In this document: in pieces, positions 26,052 through 34,696 of the stretch | Layout: each line of letters starts with the position of its first letter | How positions within the stretch are numbered: position 1 is the stretch's first letter | Source: an uncultured Leucobacter sp. | GTDB taxonomy: Bacteria; Actinomycetota; Actinomycetes; Actinomycetales; Microbacteriaceae | Assembly: GCA_937967375.1 (NCBI GenBank) | Contig: CALCJF010000109.1 | Coordinates: 7,366-71,365 of the forward strand | DNA: 64,000 nucleotides | Direction: 5' to 3' | Made by a program: the position numbers and the translations under genes | Notes under the pieces: model-generated | What the model was told of the DNA's origin: nothing | The model's input: only the letters and a program-made list of their open reading frames with translations | Database searches by the model: none

Positions 26052-26106
26052 GCAAGCCAGACACGCAGCCGGTGTGAAAGTTGTCTGACTCTGTGGCATA
26101 ATAGAT

Positions 26107-26221
26107 CTTTGTGCCACGGTGCGTTACTGCCGCGAGGGTCCGCACAGACCGTGAACACCAATTTCTTTTCATACAGTGAGATTTGCGAACCGACTTGCGG
26201 CGGGCGCAGAGAGAGACAATC
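26107..26221 (+). promoter_or_regulatory. Structured 5' leader of rplS (possible L19 autoregulatory leader)
   Basis: A -10-like CATAAT ends at 26102. The following leader contains CACGGT (26115-26120) paired with ACCGTG (26148-26153), and a competing helper GTGCG (26119-26123) with CGCAC (26141-26145). Such mutually exclusive stems in front of a ribosomal protein gene suggest autoregulation, but this is inference. Confidence 0.35.
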
Positions 26222-26569
26222 ATGCAGAAGCTCGACCACGTCGATGCAGCGTCGCTCAAGAGCGACATTCCCGAGTTCCGCGCAGGTGACACCGTCAAGG
26301 TGCACGTGAACATTATCGAGGGCAACCGCTCGCGTGTTCAGGTGTTCCAGGGCATCGTCATCTCGCGCCACGGCGACGGCGTTCGCGAGACCTTCACGGT
26401 TCGCAAGATCAGCTTCCAGGTCGGTGTTGAGCGTAAGTTCCCCGTCCACTCGCCGGCGATCGACAAGATCGAGGTTGTCAGCCGCGGTGACGTTCGCCGT
26501 GCGAAGCTGTACTACCTGCGCGGTCTCACTGGCAAGAAGGCTAAGGTCAAGGAGAAGCGCGACTGGTAA
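26222..26569 (+). CDS. rplS: 50S ribosomal protein L19
   Basis: The 115-residue protein carries L19 hallmarks: PEFRAGDTVKVHVNIIEGNR, then VQVFQGIVISRHGDGV, ETFTVRKISF, and VRRAKLYYLRGLTGKKAKVK. L19 sits at the 30S-50S interface. The ATG at 26222 follows GAGAGAGA and matches family length; an in-frame extension of 13 codons upstream is unlikely. A strong terminator follows. Confidence 0.97.
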   Translation: MQKLDHVDAASLKSDIPEFRAGDTVKVHVNIIEGNRSRVQVFQGIVISRHGDGVRETFTVRKISFQVGVERKFPVHSPAIDKIEVVSRGDVRRAKLYYLRGLTGKKAKVKEKRDW

Positions 26570-26590
26570 GTCGTCTTTTTTGACCACACA

Positions 26591-26625
26591 TTCAGGCTCT
26601 CCCCGGTTCAGGGTGAGAGCCTGAA
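26591..26625 (+). terminator. Intrinsic terminator after rplS
   Basis: The stem TTCAGGCTCTC / GAGAGCCTGAA (11 bp, perfect) with an inner CCC/GGG helix is followed by GTGTTTTCC. It ends the ribosomal operon 22 bases past rplS. Confidence 0.85.
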
Positions 26626-26694
26626 GTGTTTTCCGCGCCATAATTGAAGTACCGCGCCCCCGCATTTGTTAGCGTCACGAAGTATCGGAGCCCC

Positions 26695-27462
26695 ATGAGC
26701 CAGCACACCGCAGACCGACACGCGGGGCCGGTCAGCAGCTTGCTGCGGTTTCTGCGCGATTTGCTGATCATTCTGGTGGTCGCATTCACCGTGTCGTTCT
26801 TTTTGAAGACGTTCTTGGTGCGCAGCTTCTACATTCCCTCTGGCTCGATGGAGCACACGCTCGAGGTCAACGACCGCATCCTGGTGAACCAGTTGGTGCC
26901 GGGCATGGTCGACGTGCAGCGCGGCGACGTTGTCGTGTTTCGTGACCCGGGCGGGTGGCTCAGCCTGCCGCCGAGCGCGCAGGTGCCCTCGCCCACTCCG
27001 GTCGAGAAGGTGTTGCAGGTGCTGGGTCTCGCCGCCGACACGAGCGCCGACTACGTCGTGAAACGCGTGATCGGTGTCGGTGGCGACCGGGTTGCTTGTT
27101 GCGACGCGAACGGCCGTGTCACCGTCAACGGCGTGCCACTCGACGAGCCGTATGCAGTCGTGCCCGAGGGAAAGAACCGTGTATCTGAGATCGACTTCGA
27201 CGTAGTCGTGCCCGAGGGCTCGGTCTGGGTGATGGGCGACAACCGCTATTCGAGCATGGACTCGCGCTACCACCAAGACGAGCCTGGCCGTGGCTTTGTC
27301 TCTGAAGACGAGATCGTCGGCAGGGCGTTTGTGCTGAACTGGCCTTTCTCGCGATTTACCTGGCTCGACAACTACCCGAACACGTTTACGGGGGTCGCCG
27401 AGGCGGCAGACGGCGGGGCAAACGAGACTGCGGGTGACCAGAAGACCACAGATGGCGAGTGA
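26695..27462 (+). CDS. lepB: Type I signal peptidase
   Basis: A 255-residue membrane serine protease that cleaves signal peptides of exported proteins. One N-terminal membrane segment (LLIILVVAFTVSFFL), then the nucleophile Ser in IPSGSME and the general base Lys in YVVKRVIGVGGD. Box E is VMGDNRYSSMDSR. The ATG at 26695 follows CGGAG and avoids the terminator just upstream. It overlaps rnhB by 11 bases. Confidence 0.94.
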   Translation: MSQHTADRHAGPVSSLLRFLRDLLIILVVAFTVSFFLKTFLVRSFYIPSGSMEHTLEVNDRILVNQLVPGMVDVQRGDVVVFRDPGGWLSLPPSAQVPSPTPVEKVLQVLGLAADTSADYVVKRVIGVGGDRVACCDANGRVTVNGVPLDEPYAVVPEGKNRVSEIDFDVVVPEGSVWVMGDNRYSSMDSRYHQDEPGRGFVSEDEIVGRAFVLNWPFSRFTWLDNYPNTFTGVAEAADGGANETAGDQKTTDGE

Positions 27463-28099
27463 CCAGGCCGTCTCGAAAGACCCGACACTCGAGTTCGAAG
27501 AATCCTGCTTCGCGGCGGGCCACGAGCTGGTCATCGGGATCGACGAGGTTGGCCGCGGGGCAATCGCCGGCCCCGTCGCGGTGGGCGTGCATGCGGTCAG
27601 CGCCCCCGGATCACCGTTTCCGCTCGGGCTTCGTGATTCGAAGCTGCTGAGCGAGAAGAAACGCGAACTGCTCGCCCCGCTCGTTGCCGAGTGGGGGCAC
27701 GGGGCGGTCGGTTACGTCAGTGCGGCAGAGATTGATGCACGCGGGATCACCTGGGCGCTCGGCGAGGCCGGCCGCAGGGCGTTGCTCAGCCTGCACGAGG
27801 GAGGCGTGCCAGTGGCTCGTGCGGTGATCCTCGTCGATGGAAAACACGACTGGCTCTCGCCCGTGCTGCGCGCTCCGCTGAACGTACACACGATGGTCGG
27901 TGGCGACCGGGCGTGCGCGAGTGTCGCGGCGGCTTCCGTGCGTGCCAAAGTCGATCGCGACCACGTGATGCGCGAGGCGCACGAAGCCGAACCGCACTAC
28001 GCTTGGGCGTCAAACAAGGGGTATGGCGCGAAGGTGCACTACGACGGCATCGCGACGCACGGGCTCAGTGAACACCACCGCAAGAGCTGGATCAAGTAG
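27452..28099 (+). CDS. rnhB: Ribonuclease HII
   Basis: A 215-residue nuclease that removes RNA from RNA-DNA hybrids, including single misincorporated ribonucleotides. The metal-binding acidic residues lie in IGIDEVGRGAIAGP, with DSKLLSEKKRE and a later VDGKHDW. The ATG at 27452 overlaps lepB by 11 bases; a GTG at 27434 in frame is an alternative start. lepB-rnhB adjacency is typical for actinobacteria. Confidence 0.94.
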   Translation: MASDQAVSKDPTLEFEESCFAAGHELVIGIDEVGRGAIAGPVAVGVHAVSAPGSPFPLGLRDSKLLSEKKRELLAPLVAEWGHGAVGYVSAAEIDARGITWALGEAGRRALLSLHEGGVPVARAVILVDGKHDWLSPVLRAPLNVHTMVGGDRACASVAAASVRAKVDRDHVMREAHEAEPHYAWASNKGYGAKVHYDGIATHGLSEHHRKSWIK

Positions 28100-28158
28100 C
28101 GCTTGCGGGTGCCCGGCTCGGAGCACCTTGCGCCGCGCGCGAGAAGCCGCCCAGGCGC

Positions 28159-28164
28159 TAGGCT
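28159..28164 (+). promoter_or_regulatory. -10 element TAGGCT of murI
   Basis: TAGGCT ends exactly 6 bases before the GTG start of murI with no Shine-Dalgarno sequence between. A normal transcription start would fall on the G of GTG, giving a leaderless message. Confidence 0.6.
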
Positions 28165-28170
28165 GAACGG

Positions 28171-29037
28171 GTGAGTGAGCAGCACGTGAACGACCGGCCG
28201 ATCGGTGTCTTCGACTCGGGCGTGGGCGGGCTGACGGTTGCCCGCGCGATTCGCGACATGCTGCCGAACGAGTCGATGATCTACGTCGGTGATACTGCTC
28301 ACACCCCTTACGGCCCGCGGCCAATCGCAGAGGTGCGCAGATACGCGCTCGAGATTCTCGACGGGCTCGTTGCGCAGGGCGTGAAGATGCTCGTGATCGC
28401 CTGCAACACCGCGAGCGCCGCGATGCTGCGCGACGCCCACGAGCGCTACGACGTGCCGGTGGTCGAAGTAATCGGCCCGACCGTGCGCAGCGCGATTTCG
28501 ATCACCCGCAACCAGCGCGTGGGGCTCATCGGCACTCAGGGCACCATTCAGTCGCGGGTCTACGACGACCTGTTCAGCATGCGGCCCGATATCGAGCTGA
28601 GCTCGCAGGCCTGCCCGCGCTTCGTCGAACTCGTCGAGGCTGGCCAGACGAGCGGCCCTGAGGTGCTCGAAGTGGCTCAGCAGTATCTGGCGCCACTTGT
28701 GGCGCAGCAAATCGACACGCTCGTGCTCGGCTGCACGCACTATCCGTTCTTGCGCGGAGCCATCAGCCAGGTCGTCGGGCGGCAGGTTGCGCTCGTGTCG
28801 AGCGATGTCGAGACGGCGGGCGAGGTATATCGCGTGCTTACCGACCGCGGGCTGCTGCGCGGGCCGAACACGGGCGAACCAACGGTGCGCTACGAGGCGA
28901 CAGGCGAAGACACTGCCGGGTTTGTCGAGCTCGCCAGGCGCATGCTCGGGATCGGCATCGACGCCGTCGACCACCTGCAGACGGGCGCTATCCGGCTGCC
29001 GAACTTCACCAATCACGAGGAGAATCAAGATGAGTAG
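28171..29037 (+). CDS. murI: Glutamate racemase
   Basis: A 288-residue enzyme that makes D-glutamate for peptidoglycan. Both catalytic cysteines are present (IACNTASA and LGCTHYPFLRG), and the N-terminal GVFDSGVGGLTVARAI is diagnostic. It opens an operon with rph, rdgB and the large fusion gene. Its stop lies 8 bases inside rph. Confidence 0.95.
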   Translation: MSEQHVNDRPIGVFDSGVGGLTVARAIRDMLPNESMIYVGDTAHTPYGPRPIAEVRRYALEILDGLVAQGVKMLVIACNTASAAMLRDAHERYDVPVVEVIGPTVRSAISITRNQRVGLIGTQGTIQSRVYDDLFSMRPDIELSSQACPRFVELVEAGQTSGPEVLEVAQQYLAPLVAQQIDTLVLGCTHYPFLRGAISQVVGRQVALVSSDVETAGEVYRVLTDRGLLRGPNTGEPTVRYEATGEDTAGFVELARRMLGIGIDAVDHLQTGAIRLPNFTNHEENQDE

Positions 29038-29764
29038 CCAGGTGCGAGCAGACGGCCGCAGCCCACAACAGATGCGCGAGGTCACCATCGAGCGCGGTTG
29101 GAGCGCGCAGGCGGAGGGCAGCGCACTCATCAGCTTCGGTGCGACAAAGGTGCTCTGCACCGCCTCGTTCACCCCCGGTGTTCCGCCGTGGTTGCGAGGC
29201 CAGGGCAAGGGCTGGGTGACCGCCGAGTACTCGATGCTGCCGCGTTCGACGAACGAGCGCATGGCGCGCGAGTCGGTCAAAGGCAAGATCGGCGGTCGCA
29301 CGCACGAGATCTCGCGCCTGATCGGCCGCAGCCTGCGCGCGGTCGTCGACATGAAGGCGCTCGGTGAAAACACCCTCGTGATCGACTGCGACGTGTTGCA
29401 GGCAGACGGTGGCACACGCACCGCGTCGATCACGGGAGCCTATGTTGCGCTCGCCGAGGCGATCGAGTGGGCGCGCACGAAGGGCTACGTCGCCAAGAAC
29501 GCAGTGCCCCTCACCGATAGCGTCGCGGCAGTCTCGGTCGGCATCGTCGACGGCGTGCCGCTCTCAGACCTCGCCTACGTCGAAGATGTGCGGGCCGAGA
29601 CCGATATGAACGTCGTCGTGACGGGCCGCGGCGGCTTCGTCGAGGTGCAGGGCACCGCCGAGGGCGCACCGTTCTCACGCGCCGAGCTCGACAGCCTGCT
29701 CGACCTCGCGATCGTCTCGACCGGCGAACTGCGCGAGCTGCAGCTCGCCGCACTGCAGAGCTGA
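29030..29764 (+). CDS. rph: Ribonuclease PH
   Basis: The 244-residue phosphorolytic exonuclease trims tRNA 3' ends. DGRSPQQMREVTIERGW, ATKVLCTASF, and LVIDCDVLQADGGTRTASIT are all family signatures. The ATG at 29030 has GAGGAG 7 bases upstream and overlaps murI by 8 bases. A longer open frame upstream belongs to another frame of murI. Confidence 0.95.
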   Translation: MSSQVRADGRSPQQMREVTIERGWSAQAEGSALISFGATKVLCTASFTPGVPPWLRGQGKGWVTAEYSMLPRSTNERMARESVKGKIGGRTHEISRLIGRSLRAVVDMKALGENTLVIDCDVLQADGGTRTASITGAYVALAEAIEWARTKGYVAKNAVPLTDSVAAVSVGIVDGVPLSDLAYVEDVRAETDMNVVVTGRGGFVEVQGTAEGAPFSRAELDSLLDLAIVSTGELRELQLAALQS

Positions 29765-29772
29765 GGCAGCGC

Positions 29773-30378
29773 ATGGCTCAGGTAGTACTTGCGTCGCACA
29801 ACGCCCACAAGCTCGAAGAACTGCGTCGCGTGCTCGCGCCGCTCGTGCCGGGCATCGAGCTGATCGGCTACGACGGCCCCGAGCCTGTCGAGAGCGGCGT
29901 GACGTTCGAAGAGAACGCGCTGCTCAAGGCCCGCGCCGCCGCGGCGCACACGGGGTTGCCTGCGATCGCCGACGATTCGGGCATCTCGGTCGACGTGTTG
30001 GGCGGGTGCCCGGGAATCTTCTCGGCGCGCTGGGGCGGCCCCGAGCGCAGCGACACCGGCAATGTCGAGCTGTTGCTCTGGCAGCTGTCTGACCTTGCAG
30101 ACGAGCACCGGGGCGCCGCGTTCATGTGCGCCGCCGCGCTGGCGCTGCCGCCGACCCCGAGCGCAGACGGCGACGAGGTCTCGGTGCTCGCGGCATGGCG
30201 AGGATCAGTGCTGCGCGCCCCCGCTGGCGAGGGCGGCTTCGGCTACGACCCGGTGTTTCAGCCCGAGGGCGAGACCCGCTCAGCCGCGCAGATGACCGTA
30301 GAAGAGAAAGACGCGGTGTCGCATCGGCGCCGCGCGTTCACCGAGCTCTCGAAGGAGCTGCTGAGGAGGCTGCCATGA
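29773..30378 (+). CDS. rdgB: XTP/dITP diphosphatase (RdgB/HAM1)
   Basis: The 201-residue house-cleaning enzyme hydrolyses non-canonical purine nucleotides. Seen are VLASHNAHKLEELRR, TFEENALLKARAAA, ADDSGISVDVLGG and GFGYDPVFQPEG. It lies 8 bases after rph, the usual actinobacterial partner. Its stop overlaps the start of the large fusion gene by 4 bases (ATGA). Confidence 0.95.
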   Translation: MAQVVLASHNAHKLEELRRVLAPLVPGIELIGYDGPEPVESGVTFEENALLKARAAAAHTGLPAIADDSGISVDVLGGCPGIFSARWGGPERSDTGNVELLLWQLSDLADEHRGAAFMCAAALALPPTPSADGDEVSVLAAWRGSVLRAPAGEGGFGYDPVFQPEGETRSAAQMTVEEKDAVSHRRRAFTELSKELLRRLP

Positions 30379-33374
30379 GCGACGCAGGTGGGCTGGTTCG
30401 GCCCGACGTGACCGAGAGCGACGCCGCACGCATCGCCTTCGAGCGCTACGGGATCGAGGTGGTGGCGAGCGAGCTTGGAAGCAACCAGGATCGCAACTTT
30501 CTGCTGACCGAGCCAGATGGTGTGAAGAGCGTGCTGCGCATCGACAACCAGGCATTCTCAGACGCGGCACGGGAAGCGCAGCATGCCGCGCTCGACGCGT
30601 ATCGCGCGGCTGGCGTTGCCGTCGCGGCAATGCTGCCCGGGCTCGACGGCGAGATCACGCAGCGCTGGAACGGCTTTGCAGCGCGGCGAAGCGAGTTCGC
30701 CGCCGGAGAGCCCATGCTCGACTGCGGCTACCTGGCGCCCGCGGTCATCTCGGAGTTCGGCGCACTTGCTGCGGCTTCAGTGAACGCACTCATCGGCCTC
30801 GACCACGCGGGGCTCGAGGTGCCGAGCGTCTGGGACATGCGGGTCGCGCACGAAGAGACGTTGCGGCTCGCGGCGTCCATCGAAGACGAGACGCTGCGAT
30901 CCCGCGTGCTCGATGCGGCCGAAGACGCGCATGCCGCGCTTTCGCTCGTCGCCGACGCGCTGCCGGTGCAGGCGATTCACGGCGACCTCACCGACGACAA
31001 CGTGATGGGCGCACGCGGCGACGACACGAGGCTGCACCCGCACACCGTGCTCGACTTGGGCGACCTCAGCTACGGCTGGCGTGTTGCCGAACTCGCAGTA
31101 ACGCTGAGCTCGTTGCTGCACCACGAGCCCGAGCGCCCGCTCGCCGTACTTCGGGCCGTGCGCGCGTTTCACCGCGACGCACGCCTGTCTGCGGCCGAGG
31201 CTCGCGCGCTCTGGCCCCTGGTCGCGCTGCGGGCCGCGCTGTTGGTCGCAAGCGGCTGGCGTCAGCTGCAGATCGACGGCGACAACGACTACGCGCGGGA
31301 TCGCATTGCCGGTGAACAGGCGATCTTCGACGCGGCAACGCGATACCCGCTTGCCGAGATGACCGAGCTGGTACTTGCCGAGCTCGGGTACCAGGGCATC
31401 GCTGCGGGGGCCGAACTGAAGCTCGCGGTGGCGCCCGCGCCGCCTGTTGGTGAGGGCACGCTCGCTCCGCTGCGGTCGCTTCTGCCGTGGCTCGAGGGTG
31501 AAGTCGCGGTGCTCGACCCCGGTGTCGAGAGCGAGGCGCTCGCGTCTGGCCGCTGGCTTGAATCAGACGCCGAGGCCGGGCTTGTCGCTGATGCATTCGC
31601 CGGGGGAGCCGAGGCAGCGGTGCTGCCGTATGGGGTGTACCGGCTGACAAGCGCCGCGGTCGATTCGAGCGACGCGGCGGCGACCTGGCCGGCTGACACC
31701 GAGGTCTTCGTTCGATCAGAGCTCGTGGGCAAGGTGCACGCCCCCCTCGGCGGTACGGTTGCTGGGTTCTCTGACAGCTCCGTCGTGCTCGACACCGCGA
31801 ACGGGTGGAGCCTGCAGATCATGGGGTTGCTGCCCTCGGTTCTGCTCGGCGACGAGGTCGAGGCCGGCGTGCCGCTCGGCCAGCTTGCAGGAGGTGGGCA
31901 TCTCGTCGTTGGCCTGCGCCGCCGAGACGTGCTGCGGCAGATTCAATTCGTCGCGGCAGGCGATCCGCACCGGCCTCTCATGCTCGCACCCGAGCGCGTG
32001 CCGGCCTGGCGGCGGTTCACGCACGACCCGGCCGCGATCCTCGGCCTTGCATCGCTCGTCCAACGCGACGAATCCGGCGACGAACAGTTGCGCCGCGAAC
32101 AGATCTTCGCGAGTGCGCAGGAGCGCTACTACGAGGAGCCGATGCAGATCGAGCGTGGGTGGCGGCACCACCTCGTCGACACCACGGGGCGGTCGTATGT
32201 CGACATGGTCAACAACGTGACGGGGCTCGGCCACGGCCACCCCGGCGTCGCCGATGCCGTGAATCGTCAGATTCGCGTGCTGAACACCAACTCGCGATTC
32301 CTGTACCGCGAGCTTGCAGAGTACAGTGAGCGGCTGCTCGCGAAGCTTCCGGCTGGCACCGGGCTCGACACGGTGCTGCTCGTGAACTCTGGTTCTGAGG
32401 CGGTGGATCTGGCCCTGCGTCTCGCGCAAGCAGCCTCGGGGCGCAAGACGATCGTCGCGCTGCGCGAGGCCTATCACGGCTGGACCATGGCGAGCGATGC
32501 CGTGACGACCAGCGCATACGACAACCCGTTCGCGCTCGAGAATCGGCCCGAGTGGGTGCACGTCGCCGACGTGCCGAATCGCTTTCGGGGCACATATCGC
32601 GGTGCCGCTGACGACGCGTCTATCGGGGCCGCATATGCCGCAGATCTTGCCGCTGAACTGCGCGCCCTTGAGACTGAAGGGCGGCCTGTCGGCGGGTTCA
32701 TCTGCGAATCGGTGCTCGGCAACGCCGGGGGAGTCATGCTGCCCTCTGGGTACCTCGCGGAGGCGTATGACGCGGTGCGCGCGGCCGGCGGTCTGTGCAT
32801 CGCCGACGAGGTACAGGTCGGCTTCGGCCGCATGGGCTCGAGCTTCTGGGGCTTCGAGCAGTCGGGGGTAACGCCAGACATCATCGCGATTGCGAAGCCC
32901 ATGGGCAACGGATTTCCGATCGGTGGCGTGATCACCTCGAAGCGCGTCGCCGACGCGCTCTCGTCGCAGGGGCAGTTCTTCTCTTCGGCCGGCGGCAACC
33001 CGCTGTCGTGCCGGGTCGGCATTGCGGTGCTCGACGCAATGCGTGACGAGGGTCTGCAAGAGAACGCGCGCGTGGTGGGGAACAGCCTGATCGCGGGCTT
33101 CACCGCGCTGGCTGAGAAGCACGAGCTGATCGGGCCGATTCACGGCGAGGGCCTCTACCTCGGGGTCGAGCTGGTGCGCGACCGCGACACGATGGAGCCC
33201 GCGAAAGAGGAGGCCGCGGCGATCTGCGAGCGACTGCGCGAACTCGGCGTGATCGTGCTCACCACTTCGGAGCGTTCGAACGTGCTCAAAGTGAAGCCGC
33301 CACTGTGCCTCACCGCGGAAAGCGCCGACTTTGTGGTGGCCCAGCTCGATCGGGTGCTGACCGAGGGGTGGTGA
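30375..33374 (+). CDS. Three-domain fusion: APH-type kinase, degenerate M23-like domain, class III aminotransferase/phospholyase
   Basis: The 999-residue protein joins three parts. Residues about 20-340 form an aminoglycoside-phosphotransferase/choline-kinase fold with the Brenner motif H202-G-D204..N209 (IHGDLTDDNVM) and the metal Asp227 (LDLGD). Residues about 440-540 resemble an M23/LytM beta fold (VGKVHAPLGGTVAGF), but the expected Zn ligands are missing: the usual HLHF is VVGL. Residues about 565-999 are a fold-type I PLP enzyme with Lys841 in AIAKPMGNGFP and GSEAVDLALRLA. Such kinase-lyase fusions are known in bacteria; animal homologues of the last domain are ethanolamine-phosphate and phosphohydroxylysine phospholyases, with hydroxylysine kinase resembling the first. 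I infer phosphorylation of an amino alcohol, then PLP-dependent elimination. ATGA overlap with rdgB sets the start. Confidence 0.85.
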   Translation: MSDAGGLVRPDVTESDAARIAFERYGIEVVASELGSNQDRNFLLTEPDGVKSVLRIDNQAFSDAAREAQHAALDAYRAAGVAVAAMLPGLDGEITQRWNGFAARRSEFAAGEPMLDCGYLAPAVISEFGALAAASVNALIGLDHAGLEVPSVWDMRVAHEETLRLAASIEDETLRSRVLDAAEDAHAALSLVADALPVQAIHGDLTDDNVMGARGDDTRLHPHTVLDLGDLSYGWRVAELAVTLSSLLHHEPERPLAVLRAVRAFHRDARLSAAEARALWPLVALRAALLVASGWRQLQIDGDNDYARDRIAGEQAIFDAATRYPLAEMTELVLAELGYQGIAAGAELKLAVAPAPPVGEGTLAPLRSLLPWLEGEVAVLDPGVESEALASGRWLESDAEAGLVADAFAGGAEAAVLPYGVYRLTSAAVDSSDAAATWPADTEVFVRSELVGKVHAPLGGTVAGFSDSSVVLDTANGWSLQIMGLLPSVLLGDEVEAGVPLGQLAGGGHLVVGLRRRDVLRQIQFVAAGDPHRPLMLAPERVPAWRRFTHDPAAILGLASLVQRDESGDEQLRREQIFASAQERYYEEPMQIERGWRHHLVDTTGRSYVDMVNNVTGLGHGHPGVADAVNRQIRVLNTNSRFLYRELAEYSERLLAKLPAGTGLDTVLLVNSGSEAVDLALRLAQAASGRKTIVALREAYHGWTMASDAVTTSAYDNPFALENRPEWVHVADVPNRFRGTYRGAADDASIGAAYAADLAAELRALETEGRPVGGFICESVLGNAGGVMLPSGYLAEAYDAVRAAGGLCIADEVQVGFGRMGSSFWGFEQSGVTPDIIAIAKPMGNGFPIGGVITSKRVADALSSQGQFFSSAGGNPLSCRVGIAVLDAMRDEGLQENARVVGNSLIAGFTALAEKHELIGPIHGEGLYLGVELVRDRDTMEPAKEEAAAICERLRELGVIVLTTSERSNVLKVKPPLCLTAESADFVVAQLDRVLTEGW

Positions 33375-33377
33375 CGC

Positions 33378-34691
33378 GTGCCGGGCAAGGAGAGCATGCA
33401 AGAAGCCAGCTCGGAACGGCCGAATGAGGCTCTGCCGCGAGACCCCGCAAGGCGCGATTGGGTGAGGCGCGATCCAGCGATACGTGATCCAGTGCAGCGT
33501 GCAAAACGCACCGCGAAAGTTCTCGGGTGGATCACCGCGCTCGTACTGGTGGCGCCGCTGCCGTTTGTGTTTGTCGACAGCCCAACGGCAGGATACGCGG
33601 GCCTTGCTGTGCTGGGGGCGAGCTGGTTCTTTCTACTGCCGATTCTGCTGCTCGGGCTCTTCATCTGCGCGGTGGTGGTTGCGGTGAAGACCGCGAACGA
33701 CCCGATGAAGTCGGCGCAGGGCAGAACGATTCGCGCCGCAATTTGGGGCTTTGGATCGGTTGCGGTTCTCGCGGGTGCGGTCGCGCTTGGAGGCGCCACG
33801 CTTCCGGTGCTCGTGTTTCTGGGTGCAGCATCCATATTGATGCAGATAGCCTTTTGGGCGACGTTCGCAGGGGCGAAGCATCGCGCCCGCGGGCCGAAGA
33901 TCGGTCTTGTCATCACAGTCGCTCTGACCGTGCTGCTGCTCGCACAGAGCATGGTCGCGCAACAGTACGTCATAATTGCTCGCGACCTCTCTTCGATTGA
34001 GCGAATGACGGAGCGCGATCTTCGAAACACTGAAGCCCGCACCGCCGCGATCTGCCTGAGTGTGCCCGGGCACGAAGCCGCGATTGCAGACGCCGAGGCA
34101 CTGATCTCTCGAATCGCGCCGCCCGTGCTTCCAGAGGCCACGCTCGACGAGGTTCGAAGGCAGCTCGCCAGCGGCCGCACGGCCCTCGCCGCATTCGACG
34201 GCAGCGGCTGCGAAGCGCAGTCCGAAGAGATGAGCGAGAGGATCACCGCCCAGACCGGGCAGGAGCCGTCTTTCGGCACGAACGACGTCTCGCTCGGCAG
34301 CAAGGCGTTTGTCGAGAACCTGCTTGAAAGTGCCGGGTTGGAGTCATTGAGTCGGCCCAGTGCCGAGCCCGTGTCATTCTGGGTTGCGCCGTGGTCGCTC
34401 AGCGAGATTGCTCACGAAAAGGATCTCGCTGTCGACCGTCTGGAGGAGGCTCGCGTTAAGGCCAACGACTCTGAGAAGCGACTCAATCAGCTCTGGGACG
34501 GAGTTCAGGTCGATACCTCGGTTATGGCCGACGTCGCGCCGACCGCGGCTGAACAGGTGATTGCTGCGGCTCCCGCGGTATCCGACACTGAGGCAGGAAA
34601 TCTGCGCGCGCTCGCGCAAACAGCAAAGCGCTCGGGCGTGGCTGGCCTGGTCGCATATGTCGATGCGGCGAACGAGATGCTTGGGCGGTGA
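33378..34691 (+). CDS. Membrane protein of unknown function
   Basis: I do not recognise this 437-residue protein. The first 45 residues are charged and arginine-rich. Four hydrophobic segments follow (about 50-70, 75-105, 120-150, 175-195), then a soluble region of about 240 residues with predicted helices and a Ala-rich C-terminus. It begins 3 bases after the fusion gene, so it probably belongs to the same transcript. The start is uncertain: the GTG at 33378 has a GAGGGG at 9 bases, and an ATG at 33396 has AAGGAG only 3 bases before it. Confidence 0.7.
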   Translation: MPGKESMQEASSERPNEALPRDPARRDWVRRDPAIRDPVQRAKRTAKVLGWITALVLVAPLPFVFVDSPTAGYAGLAVLGASWFFLLPILLLGLFICAVVVAVKTANDPMKSAQGRTIRAAIWGFGSVAVLAGAVALGGATLPVLVFLGAASILMQIAFWATFAGAKHRARGPKIGLVITVALTVLLLAQSMVAQQYVIIARDLSSIERMTERDLRNTEARTAAICLSVPGHEAAIADAEALISRIAPPVLPEATLDEVRRQLASGRTALAAFDGSGCEAQSEEMSERITAQTGQEPSFGTNDVSLGSKAFVENLLESAGLESLSRPSAEPVSFWVAPWSLSEIAHEKDLAVDRLEEARVKANDSEKRLNQLWDGVQVDTSVMADVAPTAAEQVIAAAPAVSDTEAGNLRALAQTAKRSGVAGLVAYVDAANEMLGR

Positions 34692-34696
34692 CGCGG

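Noticed and set aside
28697..29029. N-terminal extension of RNase PH
   Set aside because: The stretch is another frame of murI; GAGGAG and the family start point to 29030.
31716..33401. 561-codon open frame antisense to the fusion gene
   Set aside because: No ribosome site, no recognisable motif, and complete overlap with a well-supported PLP domain.
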